In this document: in pieces, positions 1 to 9,029 of the stretch
Layout of the letters: each line of letters begins with the position of its first letter
Numbering within the stretch: position 1 is the stretch's first letter
DNA from: Flavobacterium sp. J27
GTDB lineage: Bacteria; Bacteroidota; Bacteroidia; Flavobacteriales; Flavobacteriaceae
Reading direction: 5' to 3'
Assembly (NCBI RefSeq): GCF_004303025.1
Contig: NZ_PJQW01000001.1
Location: 281,080-339,797 of the forward strand
Length of the DNA: 58,718 nt
Notes under the pieces: generated by a model
What the model was told of the DNA's origin: nothing
The model's input: the letters and a program-made list of their open reading frames with translations, nothing else
Databases searched by the model: none
Translations under genes and position numbers: made by a program

Positions 1-1830
1 GTTGAAGCGTATATTGAAGCGACTTCAAAACGTTCAGAAAGAGAGCGTATGGCCGATGTAAAAACCATTTCTGGTGTGTTTACTGGAGCGTATGCTGAAC
101 ATCCGTTTACTAAAGAACCCATTCCAGTTTGGATTGGGGATTATGTATTAGCAGGTTATGGGACAGGTGCAGTTATGGCGGTTCCTTGTGGAGACGAACG
201 TGATTATGCGTTTGCTAATTTCTTTAAAGGCACGAAAGGTATGCCTGAAATTAAAAATATTTTCAATCAAGATATTTCGGAAGCTGCTTTTGGAGCCAAA
301 GAAGGTTTTGAATTAGTGGATTCTGATTTTTTAAATGGTTTAGGCTATAAAGAAGGTACGAAAAAGATAATCGAAGCACTTGAAAAAATCGGTCAAGGAA
401 AAGGGAAAACCAATTACCGTTTGCGCGATGCCGTTTTTTCAAGACAACGTTATTGGGGTGAACCTTTCCCTGTTTACTACGTTAATGGGTTACCACAAAT
501 GATCGATTTGAAACATTTACCTATTGTGTTGCCAGAAGTAGAAAAATATTTACCTACAGAAGACGGCCAACCGCCTTTAGGAAATGCAACTATTTGGGCT
601 TGGGATACAGAAAAGTTGTCAGTTGTCAGTTGTGAGTTAATAGATAACGTTAAAGTTTTTCCATTAGAATTAAACACCATGCCAGGTTGGGCAGGTTCGT
701 CTTGGTATTGGATGCGTTATATGGATGCACACAATGAAAACGAGTTTGCAAGTAAGGAAGCATTAGCGTATTGGGAAAATGTTGATTTATATATAGGAGG
801 AAGTGAGCATGCCACCGGACATTTATTGTATTCTCGTTTTTGGAACAAATTCTTAAAAGATAGAGGTTTCGCACCAACCGAAGAACCGTTCAAAAAACTG
901 ATTAATCAGGGAATGATTTTGGGAATGAGTGCTTTTGTTTACAGAAGTGAAGATTCAAAAACATTATATTCTAAAGGATTAATTAAAGATAAAAATGTTC
1001 ATCCAATTCACGTAGATTTATCATGTATCAATGATATTACCAATGAATTGGATATTGAAAAATTCAAAGCGCATCCTTTATATGCAGATTATAAAAACGC
1101 AGAATTTATCTTAGAAGATGGGAAATACATTGTTACTCGCGAAGTAGAAAAAATGTCGAAATCGAAATACAATGTAGTCAATCCAGATGATATTTGTGAA
1201 GAATATGGTGCAGATACGCTACGTTTGTATGAAATGTTCTTAGGGCCATTGGAACAAGCTAAACCTTGGAACACTGCTGGAATTACAGGGGTATATGGTT
1301 TTCTTAAAAAGTTATGGCGTTTGTATTTTGATGATAATGGTTTGATAGTAACCAACGACGAACCTACAACAGAAATGTACAAATCGCTACATAAAACGAT
1401 TAAAAAAGCGACAGAAGATATCGAGAACTTCTCTTTTAATACTTCGGTTTCCCAATTTATGATTTGCGTGAATGAGTTGGCCCAACAAAAATGTCATCAT
1501 CGTGCTATTTTGGAACCATTAGCAGTTGTGTTGTCGCCTTATGCGCCTCATATTGCAGAGGAATTATGGAGCGCTTTAGGTCACGAAGGTTCGATTGCCA
1601 AGGTGTCTTTTCCAATTTTTGAAGAAAAATATTTAGTGGAAAGCGAAAAGGAATATCCCGTTTCTTTTAATGGAAAAATGCGTTTTACGATGAAATTGCC
1701 ATTGGATTTAACCAAGGAACAAATTGAAGAAATTGTAATGGCAGATGAAAGAACACAAAATCAATTGCAAGGAAGAACACCCAATAAAGTAATTATCGTT
1801 CCAGGGAAAATTATTAATTTAGTAGGATAG
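1..1830 (+). CDS. leuS: Leucyl-tRNA synthetase, 3' part (5' end outside window)
   Basis: Class Ia aminoacyl-tRNA synthetase that charges tRNA-Leu with leucine in the cytoplasm. The frame is open from base 1, so the ATG at 49 is internal and the gene is cut by the window edge rather than truncated. Visible parts in order: the end of the CP1 editing domain (GYGTGAVMAVPCGDERDY), the second half of the catalytic Rossmann core (WAGSSWYWMRYMD), the KMSKS signature at bases 1150-1164, and the helical anticodon-binding and C-terminal domains. A short heptameric repeat (TTGTCAG) encodes LSVVSCEL at about 615-639 without breaking the frame. A strong hairpin terminator follows 25 bases after the stop. 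The identification is secure. Confidence 0.97.
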   Translation, partial: VEAYIEATSKRSERERMADVKTISGVFTGAYAEHPFTKEPIPVWIGDYVLAGYGTGAVMAVPCGDERDYAFANFFKGTKGMPEIKNIFNQDISEAAFGAKEGFELVDSDFLNGLGYKEGTKKIIEALEKIGQGKGKTNYRLRDAVFSRQRYWGEPFPVYYVNGLPQMIDLKHLPIVLPEVEKYLPTEDGQPPLGNATIWAWDTEKLSVVSCELIDNVKVFPLELNTMPGWAGSSWYWMRYMDAHNENEFASKEALAYWENVDLYIGGSEHATGHLLYSRFWNKFLKDRGFAPTEEPFKKLINQGMILGMSAFVYRSEDSKTLYSKGLIKDKNVHPIHVDLSCINDITNELDIEKFKAHPLYADYKNAEFILEDGKYIVTREVEKMSKSKYNVVNPDDICEEYGADTLRLYEMFLGPLEQAKPWNTAGITGVYGFLKKLWRLYFDDNGLIVTNDEPTTEMYKSLHKTIKKATEDIENFSFNTSVSQFMICVNELAQQKCHHRAILEPLAVVLSPYAPHIAEELWSALGHEGSIAKVSFPIFEEKYLVESEKEYPVSFNGKMRFTMKLPLDLTKEQIEEIVMADERTQNQLQGRTPNKVIIVPGKIINLVG

Positions 1831-1854
1831 ATTTTCTTTTTGGTTTAAAAATAC

Positions 1855-1896
1855 AATCCCAAACAGACGAAAAACAGTTTGTTTGGGATTTTTTTA
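1855..1896 (+). terminator. Rho-independent terminator after leuS
   Basis: Stem AATCCCAAAC...GTTTGGGATT, extended with one mismatch, a short A-rich loop, and a run of T directly after the stem. Confidence 0.85.
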
Positions 1897-2064
1897 TTGA
1901 AAATTCTTATAAAAACGCATGAAATATCTAAAAAAAACCTTAAAATTAGATTTTTGCACAATAAAAGCAGTTTTTTTTCATTATTTGTAGTAAAACAAAC
2001 AATAATGGCCTTTTTCTATTAAAAACGAAAAGTCCTTTTTTTTAAATTTTCAAACCAATCTATC

Positions 2065-2664
2065 ATGACTCAACTATCAAAAAGAATGTTGGTAGCACTA
2101 TTGTTTTTTAGTGCTTCCTTAACGGTGTCCTTTGCTCAGGAAAACGAACCAAAAATTGCAACTGATTTAAACACTTTAATTACTAAATCATCGAGTTACC
2201 AAAACTATAAAGTAATTGAAAAAAATGCTATCTACGGATTTCAGAATTCTTTAAAAAGTTATATCAATCAACAGCAAGAAATTCAAACGGACTTAAATAA
2301 AGAAATTGCGGATAATAAAAAGAATATTATTGTACTGCAAAATCAAATTCAGGAATTAAAGCAAACCAATAATGTTTTAAATGAAGAAAAAGCAAGTATT
2401 TCTTTTTTAGGAATGCTGGTTAGTAAAGATAATTATTCAATTACCATGTGGACTTTATTTTTGGTAACATTGGCTGTAGCCGGAATTTTATTTTACCGAT
2501 TTAAAACCGCTAATGCCGTAACGAGTCATTCTAAAGCTGTTTTAAGAGATTTAGAAGAAGAGTATGAATCTTACCGAAGAGTTTGTATTGAAAGAGAGCA
2601 AAGTTTACGCAGACAACTTTTTGAAGAGGCTAAAAAAAATAAAGAACTGAAAAACGTGTCGTAA
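2065..2664 (+). CDS. Secreted-then-anchored coiled-coil membrane protein, function unknown
   Basis: 199 residues. An N-terminal signal peptide (hydrophobic residues 8-22, likely cut after SFA) is followed by a Q/N/K/E-rich stretch at about 65-110 that reads as a coiled coil. One transmembrane helix follows at about 127-145 (MWTLFLVTLAVAGILFYRF), then a charged cytoplasmic tail with a second short coiled coil. Similar flavobacterial proteins are sometimes labelled tRNA (guanine-N1)-methyltransferase. Nothing here resembles a TrmD SAM-binding knot, so that name would be wrong. It stands alone between the leuS terminator and the next small membrane gene. I do not recognise a function; a scaffold or envelope-sensing role is only a guess. 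Confidence 0.8.
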   Translation: MTQLSKRMLVALLFFSASLTVSFAQENEPKIATDLNTLITKSSSYQNYKVIEKNAIYGFQNSLKSYINQQQEIQTDLNKEIADNKKNIIVLQNQIQELKQTNNVLNEEKASISFLGMLVSKDNYSITMWTLFLVTLAVAGILFYRFKTANAVTSHSKAVLRDLEEEYESYRRVCIEREQSLRRQLFEEAKKNKELKNVS

Positions 2665-2746
2665 CTCTTGTTTTTCGTTTTTACGCTGTTTTTTTGTAAC
2701 ATTTTCCATTTTTTGCGTATAATAAGTAACTCAAAACTTTAAAAAT

Positions 2747-3160
2747 ATGGAAAGAAGAAATGCAGGAAAAGTAATTATAGGAGTACTATTTTTTATTTTT
2801 CTTTTTGTGGCTTTACTTATGTTTGGTTTGCCAAGATATAATGTTTGGCAACAAGAAATGGCAGGAAAAGCAGAAATGGCTAAAGCAGAACAAAACCGAA
2901 GAATTTTGGTAGAGGAAGCCAAGGCGAAATTAGAAGCGGAAAAGTTAAATGCACAAGCTGAAATTGAAAGAGCAAAAGGGATGGCTGAAGCAATGCGTGT
3001 AGAAAACGGAACATTGAGCGAAACGTATAATCAGTATTTGTTTATTCGTACTTTAGAAAAATTAGCAGACAAAGGCGATTTACCACAAATTATTTACGTG
3101 CCATCTAATGGGTTGTTGCCTGTTATGGATGTGAATAAAACGAAAATACCAACAAATTAA
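2747..3160 (+). CDS. Small SPFH/prohibitin-tail-like membrane protein
   Basis: 137 residues. One transmembrane helix at about 8-28, then an Ala/Glu/Lys-rich helix at about 35-90 (EEAKAKLEAEKLNAQAEIERAKGM), then a short tail ending in PQIIYVPSNGLLPVMD. The helix and tail closely resemble the C-terminal coiled coil and last segment of stomatin/prohibitin (SPFH) proteins, but the globular SPFH domain is absent: the transmembrane helix joins almost directly to the coiled coil. The gene is complete, with ATG, stop and its own terminator. It may be a miniature membrane-microdomain protein or an SPFH partner. The family resemblance is clear by eye; the role is inference. Confidence 0.78.
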   Translation: MERRNAGKVIIGVLFFIFLFVALLMFGLPRYNVWQQEMAGKAEMAKAEQNRRILVEEAKAKLEAEKLNAQAEIERAKGMAEAMRVENGTLSETYNQYLFIRTLEKLADKGDLPQIIYVPSNGLLPVMDVNKTKIPTN

Positions 3161-3194
3161 TCAAAAAAGAGGCTTTAAGCTTCTTTTTTTGATT
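3159..3194 (+). terminator. Hairpin terminator after the SPFH-like gene
   Basis: AATCAAAAAAGAGGC pairs with GCTTCTTTTTTTGATT around a short loop. It overlaps the stop codon of the upstream gene. Confidence 0.75.
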
Positions 3195-3386
3195 AACATC
3201 ATGTTTCTTTATTTCAAATTTGTTTGATATATATTATAAATATGTCATAGTTTTTGTATTTACTATTGTTAAAATTTTGTTAACTTATTGTTTTTCAGTA
3301 TTTTGAATGACAAACTGACGGTTTTTTAAAAATAGGAATATTATTTGTTATGGAAATAATAGTTTATTTTTAAAAAAAAGAATTGT

Positions 3387-4085
3387 ATGGATTTTACCTA
3401 TTTAATAGTAATTGGAGGAATTGCACTTTTTAGTTTTTTAGTAAGTGCGCGTTTGAAAAGTAAATTTGCTCATTACTCTAAGGTGCATTTGCAAAATGGA
3501 ATGAGTGGTGCAGAAATTGCTGAAAAGATGTTATCAGATAACGGAATTTATGATGTAAAAGTAATATCAACACCAGGTCAGTTGACTGATCATTATAATC
3601 CTATGAACAAAACAGTGAACTTAAGTGAAGCAGTTTATAATCAAAGAAATGCAGCAGCAGCAGCTGTAGCAGCACATGAATGTGGACATGCTGTTCAACA
3701 TGCACAAGCTTACAGTTGGTTAACCATGCGCTCCAAAATGGTACCTGTGGTTAATGTATCTTCTAGTTTATCACAATGGTTAATTATGGGAGGTTTAATT
3801 TTAGGATTTGCAGTAAAGACTAGTATTGGTTTTTATGTTGCTGTAGCGGGTTTATTATTAATGGCGATTGCAACATTGTTTAGTTTTATAACTTTACCAG
3901 TGGAATATGATGCAAGTAATAGAGCTTTAGCTTGGTTGAAAAACAAAAACATGCTTACACAACAAGAATATGTTGGGGCAGAAGATTCTCTAAAATGGGC
4001 AGCTAGAACATATGTAGTTGCGGCTTTAGGAGCTTTAGCTTCTCTTTTGTATTGGGGATTTCGTATTCTAGGTTCTAGAGATTAA
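3387..4085 (+). CDS. YugP-type membrane zinc metallopeptidase
   Basis: 232 residues, the usual length of the neutral zinc metallopeptidase family PF04298 (Bacillus YugP). An N-terminal membrane helix (3-20) precedes a cytoplasmic or juxtamembrane catalytic segment with AAHECGHAVQHA, so the HExxH zinc site is H97-E98-xx-H101. Two further hydrophobic segments follow at about 130-165, then LPVEYDAS, which supplies the third metal ligand in this family, and a C-terminal helix pair. The substrate is not known for the family. The gene is monocistronic, with a bidirectional terminator between it and the convergent Lrp gene. Assignment is confident at family level. Confidence 0.92.
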   Translation: MDFTYLIVIGGIALFSFLVSARLKSKFAHYSKVHLQNGMSGAEIAEKMLSDNGIYDVKVISTPGQLTDHYNPMNKTVNLSEAVYNQRNAAAAAVAAHECGHAVQHAQAYSWLTMRSKMVPVVNVSSSLSQWLIMGGLILGFAVKTSIGFYVAVAGLLLMAIATLFSFITLPVEYDASNRALAWLKNKNMLTQQEYVGAEDSLKWAARTYVVAALGALASLLYWGFRILGSRD

Positions 4086-4111
4086 ATTTTTCAATAAATT
4101 GAAATAAAAAG

Positions 4112-4137
4112 GTCCAAATTCTGTTAAGAATTTGGAC
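4112..4137. terminator. Bidirectional terminator between yugP-like and lrp-like genes
   Basis: Perfect 11-bp stem GTCCAAATTCT / AGAATTTGGAC with a 4-base loop. A-rich on the left and T-rich on the right, so it can serve both convergent genes. Confidence 0.85.
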
Positions 4138-4162
4138 TTTATGTTTTTTGAGATTTCTATTT

Positions 4163-4633
4163 TTAGAACTGTATTTGTCGGTCTATTTGTTGTTCTAGTG
4201 AAATAAAAGTTTCTGTTCTTGACACACCCTTAATCGCTTGAATTTTTTTATTCAATAACTGCATTAAGTGCTCATTGTCTTTACAGATAATTTTAATTAG
4301 TATACTCCAATTTCCAGTTGTATAATGACATTCTAAAACTTCAGGAATTTTTTTAAGCTCTTTTACAGCATCAGCATTGCTAGATGCTTTTTCTAAATAG
4401 ACACCTACAAAAGCCATTGTGGAGTAGCCTAACACTTTTATGTCAACCGTAAATTTGGAACCAGAAATAACACCCGCTTGTTCTAACTTTCGTAACCTTT
4501 GATGAATAGCAGCACCAGAGATGCCTATTTTTTTAGCAATTTGTAAAATAGGTTTTCTAGCATCTTCCATTAAATCACGCAAAATCTCTTTATCTATTCC
4601 GTCAATTTCAATTTGTAATTGATTTATCTTCAT
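4163..4633 (-). CDS. Lrp/AsnC family transcriptional regulator
   Basis: 156 residues with the Lrp layout: an N-terminal helix-turn-helix (residues ~15-60, IGISGAAIHQRLRKLEQAGVI), a linker, then the RAM/ligand-binding domain (GVYLEKASS..., CHYTTGNWSILIKI). Lrp-type proteins sense amino acids and act as multimeric global or local regulators. It sits 92 bases downstream of the saccharopine dehydrogenase gene on the same strand. That placement would fit local control of lysine metabolism, but the sequence does not prove it. The start ATG at 4633 follows an AT-rich leader. Confidence 0.92.
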   Translation of the reverse strand: MKINQLQIEIDGIDKEILRDLMEDARKPILQIAKKIGISGAAIHQRLRKLEQAGVISGSKFTVDIKVLGYSTMAFVGVYLEKASSNADAVKELKKIPEVLECHYTTGNWSILIKIICKDNEHLMQLLNKKIQAIKGVSRTETFISLEQQIDRQIQF

Positions 4634-4725
4634 GTTTGTTTATTTGTAACTTTTATTATAGAAAAAACACTAAATTATATATAAAAAATGATTTTTATGT
4701 TTATAAATATAATATTTGTATTTAA

Positions 4726-6096
4726 TTAACTGCTTACATTTAGTGGATTATAACCCATATAGTCGACATCTATTTCTTTAAAAATAACGCCATAGTCTTC
4801 TAGTTCTTTCAGTATAGGTGCATAAATTTCTTTAGAAATAGGTAGTTGAACACCAGGAGTTGTAATTTGACCATTTAAAATTTTTACCGTAGCAATTGCA
4901 ACAGGAAGGCCTACTGTTTTTGCCATAGCAGTGTAGGTTTGATCGTCTCCAATACAAACCATAGTGGAGTCTATTTGATGTTTTCTTCCTTTTAATTCAT
5001 AGCCAAATTTATGATACATAACAATCATGTCTTTGTCATTTGACTCTAATGTCCATTTTTCAGATAATATTTTTTCTAATATTTGAGCAGGAGTTGCTTT
5101 TTTTAGACCAATTTTTTTTACGCCATTAAATAAATCTAATTCTAATAGTTTGTCCCAAATAATATCGTCTTGATCTATTTTTTGGGCATGTCTCAATTTA
5201 ATTTCTACCGTATCAGTTGGATGATAGGGTAAGAAAGAATTCGTAAATTCTCTGTAAGTCATTTCTTCCGAATTGTCTATGGTATACGAATCATCGGTCA
5301 TGCCTAGTTGTACCAAAAGATCCCATGCTCTAGAATAGCCTACTCTTCTTATAGTACCACGATAAACGGTTAAGGCATCTTCTAAACCATACACTTCTCT
5401 ATATTTTAATGAATCTCTGTTAGCATAGGCTTCAAATCGACCAAAACCTTCTACTTCTAAAAATTCAGTTCTTCTGAAGAGTTTGTTGTAAGGAATATAT
5501 TTATAAGTGCCTTCTTGAATGAATTTTGCTGCGCCACCTTGGCCTGCTAAAACAACATTTCTAGGATTCCAAGTAAATTTATAATTCCAAAGATTAGTGT
5601 CGCTTTCAGGAGCTACTAATCCACCACAAAACGATTCAAATAAAATCATTTTTCCACCTTTTTCTCTTATTTCATCTATGATTTTCATGGCACTCATATG
5701 GTCAATACCTGGATCAAGGCCAATTTCATTCATGAACACCAATCCTTTTTCCCTAACTTCTTTATCTAGTTCTTGCATAGCAGGACTAATATAAGAGGCG
5801 GTAACCATGTGCTTATTGTAAAAAAGACAATCTTTAGCCACATCAATATGCATGAAAGCTGGTAGCATAGATACTACAATGTCAGCTTTCTGAATTTCAA
5901 CTTTGCGTTGTTCTGCATTTAGAATATCGAAAGCTATAGGTTTAGCATTTGGATGATTGTTTGTTTTTTTCTGAGCTAATTCAAGTGATAAATCGGCTAT
6001 AGTAATATGTAATTGTTCTTTTTCGGATTGGTCTAATAAATATTTGATTAGGGAAGATGCACTTCTTCCAGCACCAATAACTAATATGTTTCTCAT
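4726..6096 (-). CDS. Saccharopine dehydrogenase family protein
   Basis: 456 residues counted from the ATG at 6096. The frame extends 8 codons further to 6120, but MRNILVIGAGRSASS is the natural start because it puts the Rossmann motif GAGRSAS at residues 8-14. An N-terminal NAD(P)-binding domain is followed by the saccharopine dehydrogenase C-terminal fold (EIGLDPGIDHMSAMKIID, SFCGGLVAPESDTN). Known members interconvert saccharopine with lysine plus 2-oxoglutarate or with aminoadipate semialdehyde plus glutamate. Which half reaction this one performs cannot be read from sequence. An Lrp regulator follows, and a glutaryl-CoA-dehydrogenase-like gene lies at 52.6 kb, which suggests lysine breakdown. 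Confidence 0.9.
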   Translation of the reverse strand: MRNILVIGAGRSASSLIKYLLDQSEKEQLHITIADLSLELAQKKTNNHPNAKPIAFDILNAEQRKVEIQKADIVVSMLPAFMHIDVAKDCLFYNKHMVTASYISPAMQELDKEVREKGLVFMNEIGLDPGIDHMSAMKIIDEIREKGGKMILFESFCGGLVAPESDTNLWNYKFTWNPRNVVLAGQGGAAKFIQEGTYKYIPYNKLFRRTEFLEVEGFGRFEAYANRDSLKYREVYGLEDALTVYRGTIRRVGYSRAWDLLVQLGMTDDSYTIDNSEEMTYREFTNSFLPYHPTDTVEIKLRHAQKIDQDDIIWDKLLELDLFNGVKKIGLKKATPAQILEKILSEKWTLESNDKDMIVMYHKFGYELKGRKHQIDSTMVCIGDDQTYTAMAKTVGLPVAIATVKILNGQITTPGVQLPISKEIYAPILKELEDYGVIFKEIDVDYMGYNPLNVSS

Positions 6097-6226
6097 GATT
6101 ATGATTTGCAAAAATATCACACGAAGATAGTAAATTGTTATATTTATAAAAATTTTACATTAAAATATATTCTAAAATAAGATTGATTTAACACTTTATG
6201 TTTTTATACTACTATATGAAATAAAA

Positions 6227-6250
6227 AAGCACCTTTAATTTTAGGTGCTT
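6227..6250 (-). terminator. Terminator of the secreted metalloprotease gene
   Basis: 8-bp stem AAGCACCT / AGGTGCTT. On the minus strand it is followed by six T. It lies 24 bases past the stop of the metalloprotease gene. Confidence 0.8.
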
Positions 6251-6273
6251 CTTTTTAATTGATATGTGTGCTT

Positions 6274-8874
6274 TTATTTGATTTCTTTCAAATTGTTATC
6301 TATAAGTGTAACCAAATATTCTTTATGAGCTTTTGTAGAAATATCAACGTTAGTATTGGTTGACATCATTTTTCTAATGTTTTTTAAATTATGTAAAGCC
6401 ATTGATTTAACTACATTTGAATTTCTGTTTTTCGAGTCATTTTTCGCTATTTCAATCAATCGATTCGTGTATTCTGCTTGTAAGTTTTGTCTGAAAGTAT
6501 TAATATTAGTATAAGCGTCTGCTTTAAAAATAGCATTATTTAAATCGATCATGAAAGTAGCTAGTTTGTATTTGTTTCCATATAGTTCACTGTCTACAAT
6601 TCTTTGTAAGGTATTGTAGTGTAAAATATGATCTAGAATGTTAGCTTGATAGCGTAATACTTGTAGGTGAATTTTTGGGTCTTCTGGTCCGTTAAAGAAA
6701 TTATAGCCCCTTCTTTGCATCGCTAAAAAGTTATAAAGATCATGTGGAGCGCTAAAAGCATTTGGTGCAAAAACATATGTTTCAAGTGCATTCATGGCTC
6801 TTTTTTGATCTTCTAAGCTAACAGGAGTATATGGTTTTATTCCTGTTGCTTGGCCAGCCATTGCTCTGTCTACATATACACCTCCAATAAATCTTGAGAT
6901 TACTCCAGCTGCTATACCTTTTTGGTTGCTTAATAAATAATAGATTCTTCTTAGTTCTTGATATGATTCACCGGTTTTTGTAAATTTAGTTTTAGCTTCT
7001 TTCATCATATTATCTACTAGTTTAAATCTATTTATCGAATAACTAATAGGATCGTTTGATAAATCACCAATCATTACTCTTGGGTCGATAGCTTTACCAG
7101 GAGCTCTCATATCATCTGCATCATTACCAAAAATTAATTCAGGTTGCGTAGATTTATTCAGTAAGGCTTTTTTCTCTAACTCTGATTTAAAAGGGGTGTA
7201 ACCAAATTGTATAGCCCAAACGTCATAAGGGCCTACAGAAGTATCATAGTATTGTCCTTGTTTGGTTCGGTCTAAAGTAATATTAATGTCTGCATAATCC
7301 ATTACCGATCCTGTTAGTGCTTTACCTTTTATGAAAGCAGGGTCGCTAAGTTGTTCTGGAGAAAAAATATGACTTGCTTTCATATTGTGATTTAAACCTA
7401 AAGTATGACCTACTTCGTGCATTACTAAAGCAAGCATAGCTTCTTTTTTCATACGAGCCATCTCTAAATCAGAGTTGGCTACATTGCTAAGAAGCGCTTG
7501 TCCAAACATAGTGTTTTCATGCATAATATGTCCTAATGAACATAATTTATGATTATTTTCGGTTGGAATTACATTATTATTGGTACTAGTTGCAGATAAA
7601 TCAAATAGTTTGTCATATAAAACTCTATTTGTAAAATGCACATACTCTAACATGATATCGGCTCCTAATATTTCTCCTGTTAAAGGATTAACAAAGCTAG
7701 GTCCATATCCTCCAAAAGCGGGATCAGGAGAAGATGTCCATCGTAATACATTATAACGAATATCGCCAGCATCCCATGTAGCATCGTCAGGTTGTATTTT
7801 AACTACCATCGCATTTTTAAAACCTGCTTTTTCAAAAGCTTTATTCCATTCTAATACGCCTTCAGCAATAGTTTCTCTCCATTCTAAAGGAGTGGTATTT
7901 TCGATCCACCAAGTAATTGGGGTAACAGGTTCTGAAAGAGGTGCGTTTGGATCTTTTTTTACCAAATTCCAGCGATGAATTAAATCGCGATAAGGAGTTG
8001 AAGTTGTAGCAGTTTGATCGTCTACTTGTGTTGTGAAATAACCTACCCTAGGGTCGTCTAAACGAATTTCAAAATCATTTTCAGGAATAGCAATAAAACT
8101 ATGATATACTTTTATACTTACGTTTCTTCCATCAGATAGAGAATTGGAACCATTATTTAAAATAGCTGGACTAGAATAAACGTATTCTACAGCAATATCA
8201 GTGTTTTCAGGATAATTTCTAATGGCATTTATTTTTGTTTTGTCTTTGTCCAAACTTCCTAAGGAAAAAGAAAAAGGCGACGCTGATGGTGATTTTGAAG
8301 GTTTAATTTGTGCCAATGTTTCCTTCAAGAAAAGATCATTTGCAGCAATTAAGTATAGTTTTTTTTCAGTATCAGAAGCCAGAATTTTTTCGCTAGCCAT
8401 ATTTCCTTTACTTAGGTTTGCATCTTGTGATTTTGAGATAGGATTATTAGGGTCAAAATAAAAAGAAGTATTTTGAGTAATAAACTCAATTTTATCAAAA
8501 TATTTTTCAACTTTAAATACAACAGATTGTCCATAAGAACCTCTAAATTGACCAATATCTGCTGCTCCGTCTGCAATTTGATTGAAGTAAATAAATTCTT
8601 TTCCGATTTGATCTTCTTTCAAAAGCATTTGGATGCTTCCAGTAACTGTGTCTTGATAAATGGTAAAAAGACCTTCTATCTTTTTACTCTGTTTAATTAA
8701 TTCTTCAATGGTTTTTTTTTCAGACTTTTTTGCCTTTGCAGCTAAAGCAGCTGCTTCTTTTTCTTTCCTTTTCTTTCTACTTTGTGCTTCTGAATGTTGC
8801 CCTTGTAAAAGAAAAAAGCAAAGTAGAAATGCAGATAAAACATTTCTGTTTAGTGTAAAGGTGCTTATTTTCAT
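6274..8874 (-). CDS. Secreted zinc-dependent metalloprotease (DUF5117/DUF4953 type)
   Basis: 866 residues. The signal peptide (residues 1-30, ending HSEAQS) is followed by a very basic Lys/Ala-rich linker. Next come the DUF5118/DUF5117-like N-terminal segment and the catalytic region with MHEVGHTLGLNHN: HExxHxxGxxH with His486, Glu487, His490 and His496, a metzincin-like zinc site. The rest matches the DUF4953 C-terminal region (SVMDYADIN, then helical segments). Proteins of this family are exported by Bacteroidota; their substrates are unknown. It has no T9SS tail, so it is probably periplasmic or surface-exposed by another route. Its own terminator follows, and no operon partner is evident. 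Confidence 0.92.
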   Translation of the reverse strand: MKISTFTLNRNVLSAFLLCFFLLQGQHSEAQSRKKRKEKEAAALAAKAKKSEKKTIEELIKQSKKIEGLFTIYQDTVTGSIQMLLKEDQIGKEFIYFNQIADGAADIGQFRGSYGQSVVFKVEKYFDKIEFITQNTSFYFDPNNPISKSQDANLSKGNMASEKILASDTEKKLYLIAANDLFLKETLAQIKPSKSPSASPFSFSLGSLDKDKTKINAIRNYPENTDIAVEYVYSSPAILNNGSNSLSDGRNVSIKVYHSFIAIPENDFEIRLDDPRVGYFTTQVDDQTATTSTPYRDLIHRWNLVKKDPNAPLSEPVTPITWWIENTTPLEWRETIAEGVLEWNKAFEKAGFKNAMVVKIQPDDATWDAGDIRYNVLRWTSSPDPAFGGYGPSFVNPLTGEILGADIMLEYVHFTNRVLYDKLFDLSATSTNNNVIPTENNHKLCSLGHIMHENTMFGQALLSNVANSDLEMARMKKEAMLALVMHEVGHTLGLNHNMKASHIFSPEQLSDPAFIKGKALTGSVMDYADINITLDRTKQGQYYDTSVGPYDVWAIQFGYTPFKSELEKKALLNKSTQPELIFGNDADDMRAPGKAIDPRVMIGDLSNDPISYSINRFKLVDNMMKEAKTKFTKTGESYQELRRIYYLLSNQKGIAAGVISRFIGGVYVDRAMAGQATGIKPYTPVSLEDQKRAMNALETYVFAPNAFSAPHDLYNFLAMQRRGYNFFNGPEDPKIHLQVLRYQANILDHILHYNTLQRIVDSELYGNKYKLATFMIDLNNAIFKADAYTNINTFRQNLQAEYTNRLIEIAKNDSKNRNSNVVKSMALHNLKNIRKMMSTNTNVDISTKAHKEYLVTLIDNNLKEIK

Positions 8875-9029
8875 TTTGAATTATAAATTGGTTTATGATG
8901 ATGCAAGATATAAAAATCGATTAGGGTTATTTGTTTACAATTAGTTAAAAAAAACTAAAAATGATAGTGCGTATAGTATTAAAGTGTAAGGATTAGCCAA
9001 TTAGTTACTATTTTTACAAAAAAAATAGA

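Noticed and set aside
1..48. leuS as a 5'-truncated pseudogene
   Set aside because: The frame is open to base 1 and in register; the gene is simply cut by the window edge.
5597..5794. Open frames opposite saccharopine dehydrogenase and other long genes
   Set aside because: They follow the codon periodicity of the real gene on the other strand and have no recognisable protein features.
6274..8874. T9SS sorting domain on the secreted metalloprotease
   Set aside because: The C-terminus (EYLVTLIDNNLKEIK) lacks the YPNP and GIYIVKI strands of type A domains.
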